The position numbers and the translations under genes are program-made. 64,000 nucleotides of DNA from Micrasema longulum (Eukaryota > Arthropoda > Insecta > Trichoptera > Brachycentridae), in the NCBI GenBank assembly GCA_022494885.1, contig JAGVSM010005041.1, forward strand, positions 62,001 to 126,000, in the 5' to 3' direction. Under the pieces are notes generated by a model that saw only the letters and a program-made list of their open reading frames with translations, searched no databases and was not told the DNA's origin. Of this stretch, positions 11,434 through 22,125 are shown piece by piece. Position 1 is the stretch's first letter, and every line of letters starts with the position of its first letter.

Positions 11434-12500
11434 AAGATGTATCGTAAAAAAAAGATACACTTTGTAGTTGTTCTTAAAATAAAATATGGAAATTCGGACA
11501 AAAACACTACCATTTCACATGTTTGTTAATTTATTGAAATGAATATAATAAGTCAGAACATAAATATTGATGTTTAACAACATGGTATCGTATAAGTTGA
11601 CTTATTTATTTCTCACGCATTGCATGAATCTTAAAAATCGTAAGTAAAACTTACGCGTTTCTGAAATATGAATCGGTTAATTATTTTCAACGCAGTTTCC
11701 GGCACAAACATAAAAATAAATAAGGAATAACAAGCCTTTGAAATGAGTGGCGTCGTAAAAATACAGTTTTCGTGTTCTTTACACAAGGCAAAAGCTGGTT
11801 TAAGCATTGTACGTCATTTGTTGCGTTTGCGAGAAGTTTTATATGTATTTTGTGGGCATTTTGTAAAAAGCTGCAAGTGAAAAAAAGCTATATTTCTTAC
11901 GGTTTCCTTTTAGTAAAGACTCCAAGAATGCGTAAAATAAATAATACCACGTCTTGTTGGGGAGAACTAGTCTTAACTTCGTCTATCAGGACAGGATAGA
12001 CCTAAATGTTTAAACATAAATTAAGTCATTTTTTTTTCAATTTCCGTCTGGTTTTCCGTTACGTACACGAAAAGGTGACAGTAAATTGGCAATGTTGATT
12101 TATAATGAATTGACAGTAAAAAAGCAGTCGCTATTAACGTAGTATTTATGCTATAAACGTAGTGAACTTAATAAAAAATACTGGCAGCTAAGCGTAGAAA
12201 TATTTTTTGATCGCATCCACAAACATAAATACTAAAATTCTGAAAGATTTTTAAATGAATTCCCAAAAAACTCTCTACTTTAAAAGCTAACATATGAAAT
12301 TTAGAGCTCACTAATGAAAAAAGAGCAATTTTTAGGGAAAATCGTCTAGTAATTTGCATTAACTTTATATTTTCATGAATAAATTTTCGCTGTTTTTCTG
12401 TAAAAATTAATGCTATATTAAAGAAAATAGAACTTATTCAAGTCCCTCTTATATTATTTGTGTAATCCACGATGCATTTATCCATGTAAAAGCCATATAG
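11434..12500. other. AT-rich stretch, no supported gene
   Basis: Frames of 63-75 codons at 11772-11999 and 12168-12359 have low-complexity or unrecognised translations and no splice or promoter support. Confidence 0.4.
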
Positions 12501-12502
12501 GC

Positions 12503-12660
12503 AGCTTCCGTGGTGTAATGTCTAAGACACATAACTCTCGCACGGAAGGTTCCTGGTTCGACTCCCAGTGAGAACATAAAAAATAAACATGGTTTTCTCA
12601 AGCCTGCGTGTCCTGCGCTGTAATTTACTACTGCAATTAGCAACTAGGCATCCTGGCCAA
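12503..12660 (+). mobile_element. tRNA-derived SINE (S2)
   Basis: CTTCCGTGGTGTAATGTCTA contains an A-box-like TGGTGTAATGTC. About 35 bp on comes GGTTCGACTCC, a B-box. Spacing and order are those of an RNA polymerase III promoter, but acceptor-stem pairing is absent, so it is a SINE head, not a tRNA gene. The body (GAGAACATAAAAAATAAAC and beyond) differs from S1. The minus-strand open frame at 12449-12643 is its antisense shadow. Confidence 0.6.
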
Positions 12661-13139
12661 TTGCGTAAAATAAAACAGAAAATACAAATTAAAAATATAA
12701 ACTGATATCAGGATAAATTTGTTTATGTATAGCCGAGTATACTTTAAAAATTTTAGTATAAAACCTTTTTTCTTTACTTGACGCCTTTGTTCAATTTGCT
12801 ACCAGCTTTACCTCCAACCTGCACCATGTCATCATATTTTACATTCATCATGATAGTTGCAATGACATGAATGCACTGATCTCCATACATTAGTCCAGCT
12901 CACGATGTACTTCATGTTATATTGCACATTGGTAATCATCATTATTTTAATATTACTTGAAAACGAATTATAAAATGACGTTTCGATCTGAAATTGTACA
13001 AAGCGTAATTTAATATAATATGCAGCTGGATTTAAGATAATAATTGCATTTTTCTCTCGAAACCTGTGCATCATGAAAATTTCTTTGGCAAGAAATCTTA
13101 CGTTTTCGTACGTATGTTTTTGTTTCGAATTTCTTAAAC
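12661..13139. other. AT-rich stretch, nothing recognised
   Basis: No supported feature. The minus-strand frame at 12832-13074 is not recognised. Confidence 0.4.
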
Positions 13140-13682
13140 ATCATTTCCTTTATTATTTATATCACTACAGAGATGGATAGAATTTTTGTTTCAAGATTAT
13201 GGATATTCGAGCGTTTACAGGGCTTATGACCTGTCATAGGTTGGGTTCAAGTGGCCACTTTTATGTAGAATTCTACAACATTCCCCATTCCGCTTATTAG
13301 CGAATATCCATATCGGTGACATTTTTGGTTTTAGTATATATGTCATGAAACAGGGAAAGCTTTCGCTAGCGCGTTTGGAGCGCCATCTATGTATTTGATA
13401 TTGAGGTTAAGCATTAAAGCAAATTACTTTATTTATGTAGCTAAGACTCTATCCAAGTTAAATTAATTACTAGTAATTGCCCGCAGATGGCTCTGCAATT
13501 TTATTTACTTAATTTTGACCAGATCATGTTTTTACACAATATTATTTTGGTTGGTACATATATTTACATATTTATACACACACAATTCTGGGTTTTTTTA
13601 TCCCAAGGGGGAGTAGGTATATTATTATTTATATCACTACAGAGATGGGTAGAATTTTTGTTTCAAGATTATCATTTCCTTT
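13140..13682. mobile_element. 519-bp insertion with 12-bp target duplication
   Basis: ATCATTTCCTTT occurs at 13140-13151 and 13671-13682. The DNA between begins with a 47-bp block (from 13152; core ATATCACTACAGAGATG) that is repeated directly at the end (about 13623-13670) with one substitution. So a 519-bp insert with short direct terminal repeats sits in the 3' end of the S1 SINE that continues at 13683. Inside are R1 core motifs (ACAGGGCTTATGACCTGTCA) and a hairpin (TATGGATATTCG at 13198, inverted near 13302-13313). It carries no open frame. The direct ends could be mini-LTRs, a partial dimer, or a recombination product. Confidence 0.55.
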
Positions 13683-13848
13683 CTATGGAGCAAAGGACAT
13701 TTAATTGGTACACCAATTGCAGTGTATCTTGATCATTTTTTCTCGTTACATGAAGGTAAGGTGATTTATACGCTTCAGGTGCCAGTCAAGGGACTATGAA
13801 GTATTCTAGTATAAAAACACCTTTTAAAATAACATTTCATGTCAGTAC
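13683..13848 (-). mobile_element. S1 SINE, 3' part (interrupted copy)
   Basis: Reading on the minus strand, this holds the S1 tail and body: TGGTGTACCAATT near 13713-13725, ATGATCAAGATACACTGCA-like sequence, and the GCGTAT...TGCCAGTC block. It breaks at 13848 after ATTTCATGTC and resumes at 14318 with the tRNA-like head. The break holds a LINE-A copy. Confidence 0.75.
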
Positions 13849-14317
13849 ATAGTTCCACTAGACGTTCGCCTGAGAGATCGGATTTCTACAGTATTCAGCC
13901 TACTTTCATCCCTGTTTTTCCAAGTCCATACTTCGCACCCATACATCAGAGTCGGCACTAGGATTTCATTGTAAACTGCTAAGATAAGCGTTATCGACAA
14001 AATTGAGAAAGAAGCTTTGCGTTGGTTTGGACATTAAGAGCGAATAGATAACAAAAGAACGGCTAAAAAGATGTACGATGCGAATGTTTATGGATGCAGA
14101 CATAAAGGAAGTCAGAGAAAGACATGGCATGACCAAATTCAACAAACACTTGAAGATGAACATGTCAAAAGTCGGATTAATCGGTGCGTGTGCATGAGAA
14201 GATGTATGAATGTAGAGGAAGCGAGATATGTATGCAAAGACAGAGTGATATGGCATTCTATTCTCTCTGCCTACTCATACGGTGAAACGGCGTGATGGTT
14301 TGTTTTTGTTTCGTTTT
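13849..14317. mobile_element. LINE-A copy 2 with 5' inversion
   Basis: Two LINE-A pieces lie head to head. On the minus strand, about 13859-13976 encodes RT sequence with LVPTLMYGCEVWTWKNRDES and NTVEIRSLRR. On the plus strand, 13977-14295 encodes the next part of the same ORF: IEKEALRWFGH, then a stop in place of V, RKTWHDQIQQTLED, MRRCMNVEEARYVCKD and the terminal ILSAYSYGETA. Compared with the uninterrupted copy at 24420-25046, about 20 residues are missing at the junction. This is the inverted-5'-end structure known for LINE insertions (twin priming). It interrupts an S1 SINE. Confidence 0.8.
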
Positions 14318-14395
14318 GTCGACCATGTCGGGAATTGAACATAAAACCTCTTGCATGGGAGGCAAACACGCTGACTATTACACCACAAGTGGGAA
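14318..14395 (-). mobile_element. S1 SINE, tRNA-like head (interrupted copy)
   Basis: Minus strand shows the S1 head: an A-box region (TGGTGTAATAGTCAGCGTG), CATGCAAGAGGT and a B-box-like GTTCAATTCC, followed by CGACATGGTCGAC. It is the missing 5' half of the copy at 13683-13848. Confidence 0.75.
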
Positions 14396-15345
14396 AAAAG
14401 CGAATTTATGACCTGATAACATAAACATTGACATGCCAATAAACAATTATTATTTAACGATTTTAAAACAGAATATGAAAGTATTTTCAGGGAAATAATT
14501 AATTAATTTTCGTAAATAATTATCAGATTCCCATATTACTTAACAATCTGTCAGGCTGTCCATTTGTATATAAGATCAACATTCGCATTCCAAATTGTAA
14601 CACTAAAAACTGCTAATTATTTAGTCTTTTTTTTTAAAAACTCCAATTACGCATTTTTAATTACTTCCTTTCATTACCCTCTTCCATATCTCATCTATTC
14701 CACCTGCTGACAAGCCTCAAAATAGAAGCTAAGCGGGTTATTAAAAAAAAAAAAAAACGAAATTCTGGACCACATCGAAAGAAACGGTAATTCGGTATGC
14801 AACGGCGCGGCGTAAGGTGGGATTAACTTTTTGAAATTATGGATTTTTATTAATGATTCAATATTTTTTACAGCATTTAAAAAAAATGCAGTAGGTTTAA
14901 TGCGTTTTGAGTATACACATTTTTTTTTGTTTTTGCTGGTGAGTCACCTTAACTCAGGAGTTACAATTTTAGATTTTTATAATAAAAAAGGACTTAAATT
15001 ATACAACATGGAGGTGTTTTACATTAAAAAGGCGTTGAAAATTAATATTCCTCAAATAAATAATCAAATATCTTTTCCATACAGCCCACTTTTTTATTTA
15101 AAAATAAATCGATCGTATAATTTTCAACCTTCTTGCCCCTTCTCTTTCTAACCCCCCACCCATACATTCTGGAACATATCACTAAATGCTAATCACCTAA
15201 TTTTACTACACGTTTGGACATGGTGGTGTTTGCATCCCCTTTAACTCTGCATGTAATTTATGTATTCTTCGTAAATACCATACTTTGTATACTACGGTGA
15301 TGGTAAAGGTAAAAGTGTATTTCAGTATTTGCATTTTGTTGTAGT
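14396..15345. other. AT-rich stretch, no supported gene
   Basis: A 106-codon frame at 14831-15151 is K/F/I/N-rich with no recognisable motif, and its base composition equals the background. I do not support it as a gene. Confidence 0.35.
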
Positions 15346-15415
15346 GAGTGACCTGACAAGGAGACAGGTATGTTTCAAAACCGGTAGACACAGAAAGTTG
15401 GTAAGTGGTTTTATA
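15346..15415 (+). ncRNA. Decayed hammerhead-like motif (copy I)
   Basis: CTGACAAGGAGAC, a six-base loop, GTTTC and then AAAACCGGTAGAC run in the order of the hammerhead at 46430-46509 (CTGATGA, GAGAC/GTCTC, GAAAC, GTAGAC). The downstream flank AGAAAGTTGGTAAGTGGTT also matches that copy. Core changes (GATGA to GACAA, G12 to A) should abolish cleavage. The stem III palindrome ACCGGT (15380-15385) is intact. Confidence 0.5.
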
Positions 15416-15424
15416 CTAATATTT

Positions 15425-15600
15425 TGGGTCTTGGTCCCGTGGTAGTATTGTGGACTCACGGATCGAAGGTCCCAGGTTCAAATCTAACTCTACCGCAACT
15501 CGATTTCCATATTTCAGCACAAGTTATTGACGGATTTAAGGAAATGGTCTGAATTTTTTTAATATTTGAGTTAATAATAAGAACTTGGTATTTCTCTTTT
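15425..15600 (+). mobile_element. tRNA-derived SINE S3, copy 1
   Basis: TCCCGTGGTAGTATTGTGG holds an A-box. GGTTCAAATC is a B-box 35-40 bp later. The body (ACTCTACCGCAACTCGATTT, then AATGGTCTGAATT, then ATAATAAGAAC) matches 28093-28265 in order. It shows no true tRNA fold. Confidence 0.65.
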
Positions 15601-16261
15601 TTATTAAAAAACAAATACCAACGTTAATCACATAAAATCTTTTTTAAACGATAATGGATAAAAAAATAAATAAATCAAATCAAAGATACTTTGAGTATTA
15701 TATTCTACTATAACCTAAGTCAGTAAGTCATTACGAGTAAAACTAGATACGCGCCATATAAATTTTGATGGGAAATTTGTATTTTAAAGTACAACAAAAA
15801 AAAACGTCCGTAAAATTCAAAAAGGTACAAAGGTACACATAAAAGTTTAAATTGGACAAAAGGTTTGACCGGGTTTTGTTTTTAGGCGTTGAAGTGTTGG
15901 GTGTTCGCAGCGGTATCGATGTAGACATTGCTGAAGTATTGGTAATTGGAAAGGTGGTGGTAAGGTATAGTGGTAGCACTGGCTAGCGGAGAGGCAAGGT
16001 GAGGAGGGGCAGACCGACTGCAGACGAGTCAAGGTTTTTGCAAACAATCAGCACGACACAAAGGGTTGCCGGCAATCACACACGCATACACACGCATACG
16101 CACTTACTAATACATACATAACTCACTCACGTACACACAGGTATTGATATTCAATACGCACTCTATCATGAAATATTGCAACAATGATAAATAAAAAGAT
16201 ATTCGATTGTGAAATTGTGATCACCTCAATTGAGATAGTTTTTTTCGTTATCATTCCCCTT
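15601..16261. other. Mostly unassigned; CACA-rich run at 16076-16140
   Basis: A CACACGCATAC-type run resembles the C/A-rich LINE 3' sequence at 6600. The minus-strand frames at 15743-16047 are unrecognised. Confidence 0.3.
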
Positions 16262-16345
16262 TCCTCACACACTGGTGCATAGGGTTGTACTTTGGCAGAT
16301 CAAATTTAGCGTATTTCGATCAACTGGTACATTAAGGTAGGGTGA
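16262..16345 (-). mobile_element. S1 SINE, 3' part (interrupted)
   Basis: CACACTGGTGCATAGGG followed by GATCAACTGGTAC and TAAGGTAGGGTGATCG is the minus-strand S1 tail. The rest of the same SINE appears at 16755-16893. Confidence 0.55.
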
Positions 16346-16754
16346 TCGCTTTTAGAGACAGCAGCTGGAGGCGCGATGCAGGAGTCTGGGTGAAAACCTT
16401 TGCGACATTGGATCGGTGATACTTCATAAAGAATTCACACGAGAGGTAGTATCGTACATGGTCAAGTTAGTGCAGGAAATTGGTAAAATAAACCAAAGTA
16501 GGGCACAAAATGCCAAACACTCTTCTAGTAGAACGGGCCACATCCGGTTTCTACTAAATAGTTTTAAGTGGTTTCCTCTTCACTGGAGCAAATGCTTAGA
16601 AGTTCCTGATTGGCTTACTATAGAATATTCCTCCTGATCCCAACACTTAAGTAAAAATATAAGTTTATTACAAAACAGAAAAACTCACTTTTAATGAAAT
16701 ATAAACCTTGAGCATAATTGACAAGGTAAATAATAGTTTAACTCCCATTTATAA
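16346..16754 (+). mobile_element. Unidentified ~400-bp insert ending in A-run
   Basis: This lies between two parts of one S1 SINE and ends in ATAAAAAA, as a retroposed copy would. The bordering sequences (GGTAGGGTGATC left, GGTAACCACCTC right) may be a diverged target duplication. A 73-codon frame at 16416-16637 is not recognised. Confidence 0.35.
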
Positions 16755-16895
16755 AAAAGGTAACCACCTCTTTGTACCAGACCTGGAACAATAAAATATT
16801 CCATTTCAAACACCCTTAAAAATAAATATTTTATGTCCATCCCACCAGGAATCAAACCCTGGACCTCAAAAATGGTTAACTACTACAGAATAAGG
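16755..16895 (-). mobile_element. S1 SINE, body and tRNA-like head
   Basis: It continues the SINE begun at 16262: TTTGTACCAGACCTGG, AATAAATATTTTATGTC, then CAGGAATCAAACCCTGG (inverted B-box) and a degenerate A-box. The frame at 16833-17069 is antisense to it. Confidence 0.55.
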
Positions 16896-17711
16896 CGGAC
16901 TGATCTCAACTCGATTTCTTTATTAGGTATTTTCATGATCCCCAAATTAAAAATAAACATGTATGTATATGGACTGAGGCACTTGAATTTTTTGGAAGAA
17001 AAACTTATAATTGATTTAATATGGAGATATCGGAACACAAATTTAATAACTATGCTTTTAAAACTTTAGCTTATTAATGGATAGCTAAATGGAATAGTAA
17101 AAAAAATGAGGAATATATATTTCATGCGTCAAGGTAAAATTTACATATGAAAGTCCCAGTCAGAACAAACTCCATCATCAAATATGAAAAAAAGAATGCT
17201 GTCTTTTAAACAAATTTATGTAAAGGTTCTACTCCTGTATTTAAAAATTATACACCTCCAATGACACAAAGCCCAAATACAAAAGTGACTAGACACTCCA
17301 CCCCGATGCTGCCAAAACAATTCAAAATTATCACCACTGATGATCAAAAAAGATTGGTTTTCATCTCGATTAAAGTGTAGGTACAACCTACTTCCATTGT
17401 CCATAAAGAACAATTAGGCAGTACTCACACTATAAAATTGCAACCAAGAATTGGATAATGAAGGTGGATTGCGCACGGATTGATGAGTGGATCATACCAA
17501 ATAGGTAAAACAGTATTTTAATTTGTTAAAATTTTAATTTAATATTAATTTAAGCCTGTTTCAAAATCAAGTCAATTTTTTTCCTCGGCACGGGACACCC
17601 TAATGAGGGAACATAATTTCAAATGAAAACAAAAATTGAAAAATAATAAATATGTAATCAACCTAAAATTATGCCCTAACAGATTAAGTGAGAGTACACA
17701 TTATCTTAATA
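16896..17711. other. AT-rich stretch, nothing secure
   Basis: A minus-strand 65-codon frame (17216-17413) has a faint resemblance to Tc1-type transposase spacing, but not enough to call. Confidence 0.35.
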
Positions 17712-17900
17712 AATCACAAAGGGATGAAATCCAGTCTTTATCTTGAAACATTTGTACAAACTATCCAACAAAATATTGTTGTTAAACCAGTTGGTCCAAA
17801 AAGAAGTTTAAAATTTTAAAAACATTTTCAGAAGTTGCCTACTAGGTTAAATAATTCAGAAGTTCGAAAAACATACCGCATCACTAGGTTCAACAATTTG
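17712..17900. repeat. R1-associated fragments
   Basis: AAGGGATGAAATCCAGTC matches the R1 outer end, and TTTCAGAAGTTGCCTACTAGG at 17828 matches the R1-flanking block at 21058 and 23112. Confidence 0.45.
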
Positions 17901-18740
17901 AACATAAAAAAGAACAAGACTATAGTTTGAAATATTAAATAACTATAGTTATATGAATATTATGAAGTATTTTGTTTAAATGTGCTTACTGAGCAACACG
18001 GACAATAAGAGAAACACGAATTACGAAAGAAACACTCGATTGTAATTCGTGATACAATAAAGACCACTAAAAAATACTTCGGACAAATATTACAGCATCA
18101 GGCGATGCTCAAATGTAGAAAAAACTAGGTGTCGAATGGTGTCCTATCTTTTAGGCATAATCCTAATGGGCTAATTAAAAGATCTTAGGAGAGAATATAA
18201 ATTAATAAATAAACTACAGAGAAAAGCGTATGAGCGTAAGTGAGTTTTGATGTTTTGCATTTAGTTTGTTTTTTTCCCACAATTGGAATGCTACCACATG
18301 CTACCCAATCATAGTTTTGAATTATAATACAAAACACCCAGGCTTAAAAAAAATGTGATCTCACAGGGAATTAAACATTCCTTTTATTTCATTTGAATTA
18401 TTACACGTTTAAAATTTTGTATATTTTTCTGAACGTTTATTGTATTTAAGTACTATATTTGTTAAGTTTGGACTTGTGTCCAGATAAATGAAAATAAATC
18501 AATAATTTGTTAATAAATAAATGAAAAAAGGTATAATAGTGTTTTTGTGTGGGTTAAAGAACTTGAATGAAAAAATGAAAATCAGGAAAGAAAAACAGTA
18601 TGTAGAAACAAACTTTGTTTATAGAGTATATGTAAAAAAAATATGATTGAACGCAAATTAAAATAAAGTTAATTATTTGGCAGAATATATTCTCGTGTTT
18701 GAAATAAATCACGATATTAATTAAGACGCTTAATAAGCGT
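17901..18740. other. AT-rich stretch, nothing recognised
   Basis: No coding frame, RNA motif or repeat match was found. Confidence 0.4.
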
Positions 18741-18781
18741 TAATCGAATTTGTGATTGTAACCGGCACGGTCAGCGGAAGT

Positions 18782-19123
18782 CTAAATATAAGGTAATGAA
18801 TAATTTAGAGGTATTATTATAAGATTAATCTGCGCCACACCCGCGCATGAAGCAAAGAACATAAATAAACAAAAAACATAAAAGACGAGAAGTAAAAGGT
18901 GATGTATTGTGCGAGGAGCGAGCCAGTCTGGCAAGGAAACCAGTATGCAAACTCTCCAGTTTTTTTTCTTGTTCCCGATCGACAATCCGAACGAAGGCAC
19001 AAAGGCAATAAACGACTGACCGAAAGTCAGCTGTTGAATACTCACTAAATCTACCATCGAAATGTTCTCACTTAATAAGAACCTAATTAAAACACAGCGA
19101 ACGAATAATATGCTGGTTTCCAC
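18782..19123 (-). other. 113-codon open frame, unrecognised
   Basis: This is the longest methionine-started frame in this quarter of the window. Its C-terminal part has a hydrophobic stretch (HHLLLLVFYVFCLFMFF) that could span a membrane. The region is single-copy here and slightly GC-richer than its surroundings. I recognise no domain. A second frame overlaps on the same strand, and no TATA, acceptor or donor is evident. It may be chance, or an exon piece of an unknown gene. Confidence 0.15.
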
Positions 19124-19739
19124 GCAAGAAACAAAAAATAAACATCACATTATTAATAATTGATGACACGAGTAGATAAAGGTGTTTTGTGACACGAACA
19201 AAAAGCGGAGATATCTGGGGTTAAAGTTTTAAAAACCAATAAAATTAATGATAAAATATCTCCTTCGTTTGCCTTCAAAACCCTGCTACTTTTTGATGAT
19301 GTAGTTGACTTTATTTAAAGCGGCTGTACATAAAATCTTACTTTATTAAAAAATGTGCGACAAAACGCCTTCGTCCACTCATGACATCAATTATAAAAAA
19401 AATGCATTTTCAGAAACAAAACTCTGTATGTGCCTGTTTACTATTGCAAATGAGAGTATTTTAAACAAAATATCCAGCGTTTTTTAAATTAAAACGTTTT
19501 TTTTTGCTGTGTGAGGATTTCTTTTTTTTTATTGAATCGGCGATAAAAATTTAAATATTTAAGTCTTGGAAGCAATCACGAACAATACCCGTGAGAAACG
19601 GGTAAATTTGGAGGTAATGCTAGGTTAGGATAAAGACGAACTGCATAGCATGCAGATTTTTATACAAAGAAGGCGCTCGAACTTATATAGCTATATTATT
19701 ATTGTTTATCGGCCATTTTAACAACAACAAAAATGTGCA
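19124..19739. other. AT-rich stretch, nothing recognised
   Basis: No coding frame, RNA motif or repeat match was found. Confidence 0.4.
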
Positions 19740-20105
19740 GTGATAATTCCTTACGTGTTGTATGCGGTGTTGCGATTCTGCGGGCGGTGCACTCGGGGGC
19801 GGATGTTCAAACTGTCGCGGACAATACGCGAATTAATGAATTGTTTTGTTTTTAGGTTAGGTTACCGGGAGCCGCCGTGCGCGGCGCGGGTTCGCGCTAA
19901 ACAAACAGCGCGGCCGCTCGAGCAGCGCTCTGCTGCCCCCCCGCCTGCCGCCCTCGCTCGCCGCCCCTCCTCCTCCGCGCCCCGCCGGCCAGGGGCGGAA
20001 CTGAACAGAGGTTTGGCAAAAGCAGTTCGGAGGCTGCGCGGCGGTAGAAATTAAGATCGAATCAATAATATAGGCCAACTCTAGCTACTAATATAATGGT
20101 AAGCA
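19740..20105 (+). promoter_or_regulatory. CpG-rich island, promoter or first-exon candidate
   Basis: From about 19770, and strongly from 19860 to 20050, GC content rises to an estimated 65-75 percent, with dense CG steps (GCGCGGCGCGGGTTCGCGC at about 19878) and a GC-box (GGGGCGG, 19992-19998). Surroundings are AT-rich. Downstream, ATAATG/GTAAGC at about 20094-20105 is a good splice donor directly after an ATG. The plus-strand 104-codon frame through the island is R/A/P-rich, as any GC-rich frame would be, and I do not call it coding. This is most likely a promoter with a 5' untranslated exon. Transcript direction is inferred only from the donor. Confidence 0.4.
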
Positions 20106-20187
20106 CAAGCAGCAAAACTTTACTCATTAAATAAAACTTTAACTTAGCTACAATATTATATAGATTTCAGTAAATATAATAGTAGCG

Positions 20188-20440
20188 GGTATTTGGCACA
20201 AGTTGGTAACTGCAAATCTTCGAAAAATGAGATGAGATGTCTTCATAAATGGCATTGAATAACTTTTATTTAAAAAGCAAAAAAAAAAATATCACATTTT
20301 ATTAATACAAGAAAGAATATTTTAGAGTATTTGACTTGCGGTTTTTTTAAATAGTTGATTTGGGATGAAATTTTAACTTTAAAAAAAGTGTAATATTTCA
20401 CACCTAGTCAAATGTTAGTTATCAACTTGTGCCAGAAACT
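20188..20440. mobile_element. MITE with TTGGCACAAGTTG inverted ends
   Basis: TTTGGCACAAGTTGGTAACT at 20192 is inverted at 20417-20438 (AGTTATCAACTTGTGCCAGA). The interior is AT-rich and non-coding. Superfamily not determined. Confidence 0.55.
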
Positions 20441-20619
20441 TGACGGTATGTAGGTACTTACAAAATGCAATTTGAACATTATTGACAAGATTAAGCACCG
20501 TGTCTATTCCTATTTATCAATTTCCATTTCGAATGATTTAATGAACGGTTAGGCACAAAACCTATTTTACGGGACAAAAAAATTTTTTTTTAAATCGTCG
20601 AATATTTCAAAATATTTTG

Positions 20620-20705
20620 AATGCATAGTTTGCAATCTATCATTCATGGAGTCTCGTGTTCGATTCTCGATAAGCGCAAAATATTTTTTTGTTTTCAAAT
20701 ATTGT
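20620..20705 (+). mobile_element. S1-like SINE head
   Basis: TTTGCAATCTATCATTCATG is followed by GAGTCTCGTGTTCGATTCTC, an anticodon-arm and B-box region matching S1 (CATGCAAGAGGTCTCGGGTT type). The A-box is eroded and the body is lost. Confidence 0.5.
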
Positions 20706-20744
20706 CTCTGAACTAGAACCTGAAACGCTAGACAAATCATTAAC

Positions 20745-21000
20745 ATTAATTTATGTACAATATTTTGAGTTTGTCCAAATTTTTGTAGACAAGAACTGGA
20801 TTCAACTCCCTGGGGAGCTGTTTACATTAACATATTACATTAAACCAGCCATTGACAGCTCATAAGCCCTGTAGATGCCTAAACTTCTATATTACTTTCT
20901 CTTAAATGTTCTTCATCCATGTTGTAATATGTTAATGTAAACAGCTCCCCAGGGAGTTGAATTCAGTTCTTGTCTACAAAAATTTGGACAATTTTAAAAT
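20745..21000. mobile_element. R1 foldback with well-preserved arms
   Basis: Left arm TTTGTCCAAATTTTTGTAGA...CTCCCTGGGGAGCTG (from about 20771) is inverted almost exactly at 20925-20990. About 70 bp of paired arm flank a core with AGCCATTGACAGCTCATAAG. This is the clearest definition of the R1 outer end. Confidence 0.75.
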
Positions 21001-21332
21001 ATTGTTGATAAATCCACCTGGTCTATGAAGAAGTATAGAAATTGAAAAAATAACATTTTCAGGCGTTGCCTAGTATGTAGGTGAAATAATTCAATTAGAT
21101 GAATCTCACCCGCATAAATAAAAGTTTCAGCTCTTCAACTTCACAAACATCAATAGATAAAATAATTGAGGGAATATAGATGTTAAAATATGGGCAGAAT
21201 GGTGAATGTTACACAGTGTGTAAAGTTGCCTGTTAAACCAGCCATTGACAGGTCATAAGCCCTGTAGATGCCTAGACTTCTATATTACCTTCTCTTAAAT
21301 ATTCTTTTTCCATGTTGTAATATGTTAATTGT
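21001..21332. mobile_element. Second R1-related element, adjacent
   Basis: It shares AGGCGTTGCCTAGTATGTAG, GATGAATCTCACCC and TTTCAGCTCTTCAACTTCAC with 22930-23345, then the R1 core (GGCAGAATGGTGAATGTTAC and CATTGACAGGTCATAAGCC). It is oriented like the right half of the element at 7750-8200. Confidence 0.65.
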
Positions 21333-22120
21333 TTTATCTGATAGAGGATCGATAATGTTCTGACGAAAATTTCGGAGTAAAAACAAATATATTTTTCCTG
21401 CGTTTATTTTTAATTACATTAAATAATAATATTATTACTTTAGGGCAATACAGCATACAAACGCTGTAATAATTTGTGCGAAAAATAAATGAATTTATTT
21501 TAAAAACGACAGCATTCCCAAGCCACTGCATGACTCAAGACTTGTCTAATCGAGACACCAGAGGTGCTTTATCCTTCACTTACACGCTAAAATAATTCTT
21601 ACGCCCCTGCACAGAAAGCTTATAATTCCCTTGAATAAATTTGCCAGATATCACCTTTGTCTTTGAACTTAGCACTACGGTGTTCCTTCTCTACATATAT
21701 CTTATGGGAAAAAAGTATACTGAAGCCTTAGAGACGATTTTCATCCTTCTTTTACCATCGAGCAGTGTCAGGATCTACTTTTTGCAACCAAACTGGAGAA
21801 GGTTTACTCTTGTTTAATAAACAATAAAGTTCACTTTTGTTGATACACGCTTTAAAATACTGGATGAACATTAATAATTGACATTAAAAAGAAAAACTTT
21901 GTGAAGTTTACTCTGTACACGAGAAACACGTAATCAGATTTTATAAGTTCCTCGTACTTATCGCCTTCAAATCACAATTTAAAGACGACAGCAAAGAATT
22001 ATTCACTGTCTTTTGATGTAATATTCTAAACAATAATAATTATTCAATTCTCAGAATTCGGTAGATACCTAAAGATATAATTTTGGAAAAGAACCATTAA
22101 TAACAGTGATTAAAAAAAAC
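21333..22120. other. Single-copy AT-rich stretch
   Basis: No gene or repeat recognised. The minus frame at 21334-21531 is unsupported. Confidence 0.35.
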
Positions 22121-22125
22121 AATAA

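Noticed and set aside
14831..15151. 106-codon plus-strand frame
   Set aside because: Low-complexity K, F, I, N residues, no motif and no splice or promoter signal.
17216..17413. Minus frame loosely like a Tc1-type transposase
   Set aside because: Only spacing of a few residues fits; no catalytic motif or inverted repeats.
19857..20078. R/A/P/G-rich open frames through the CpG island on both strands
   Set aside because: Long frames are expected by chance in such GC-rich DNA; composition alone explains the residues.
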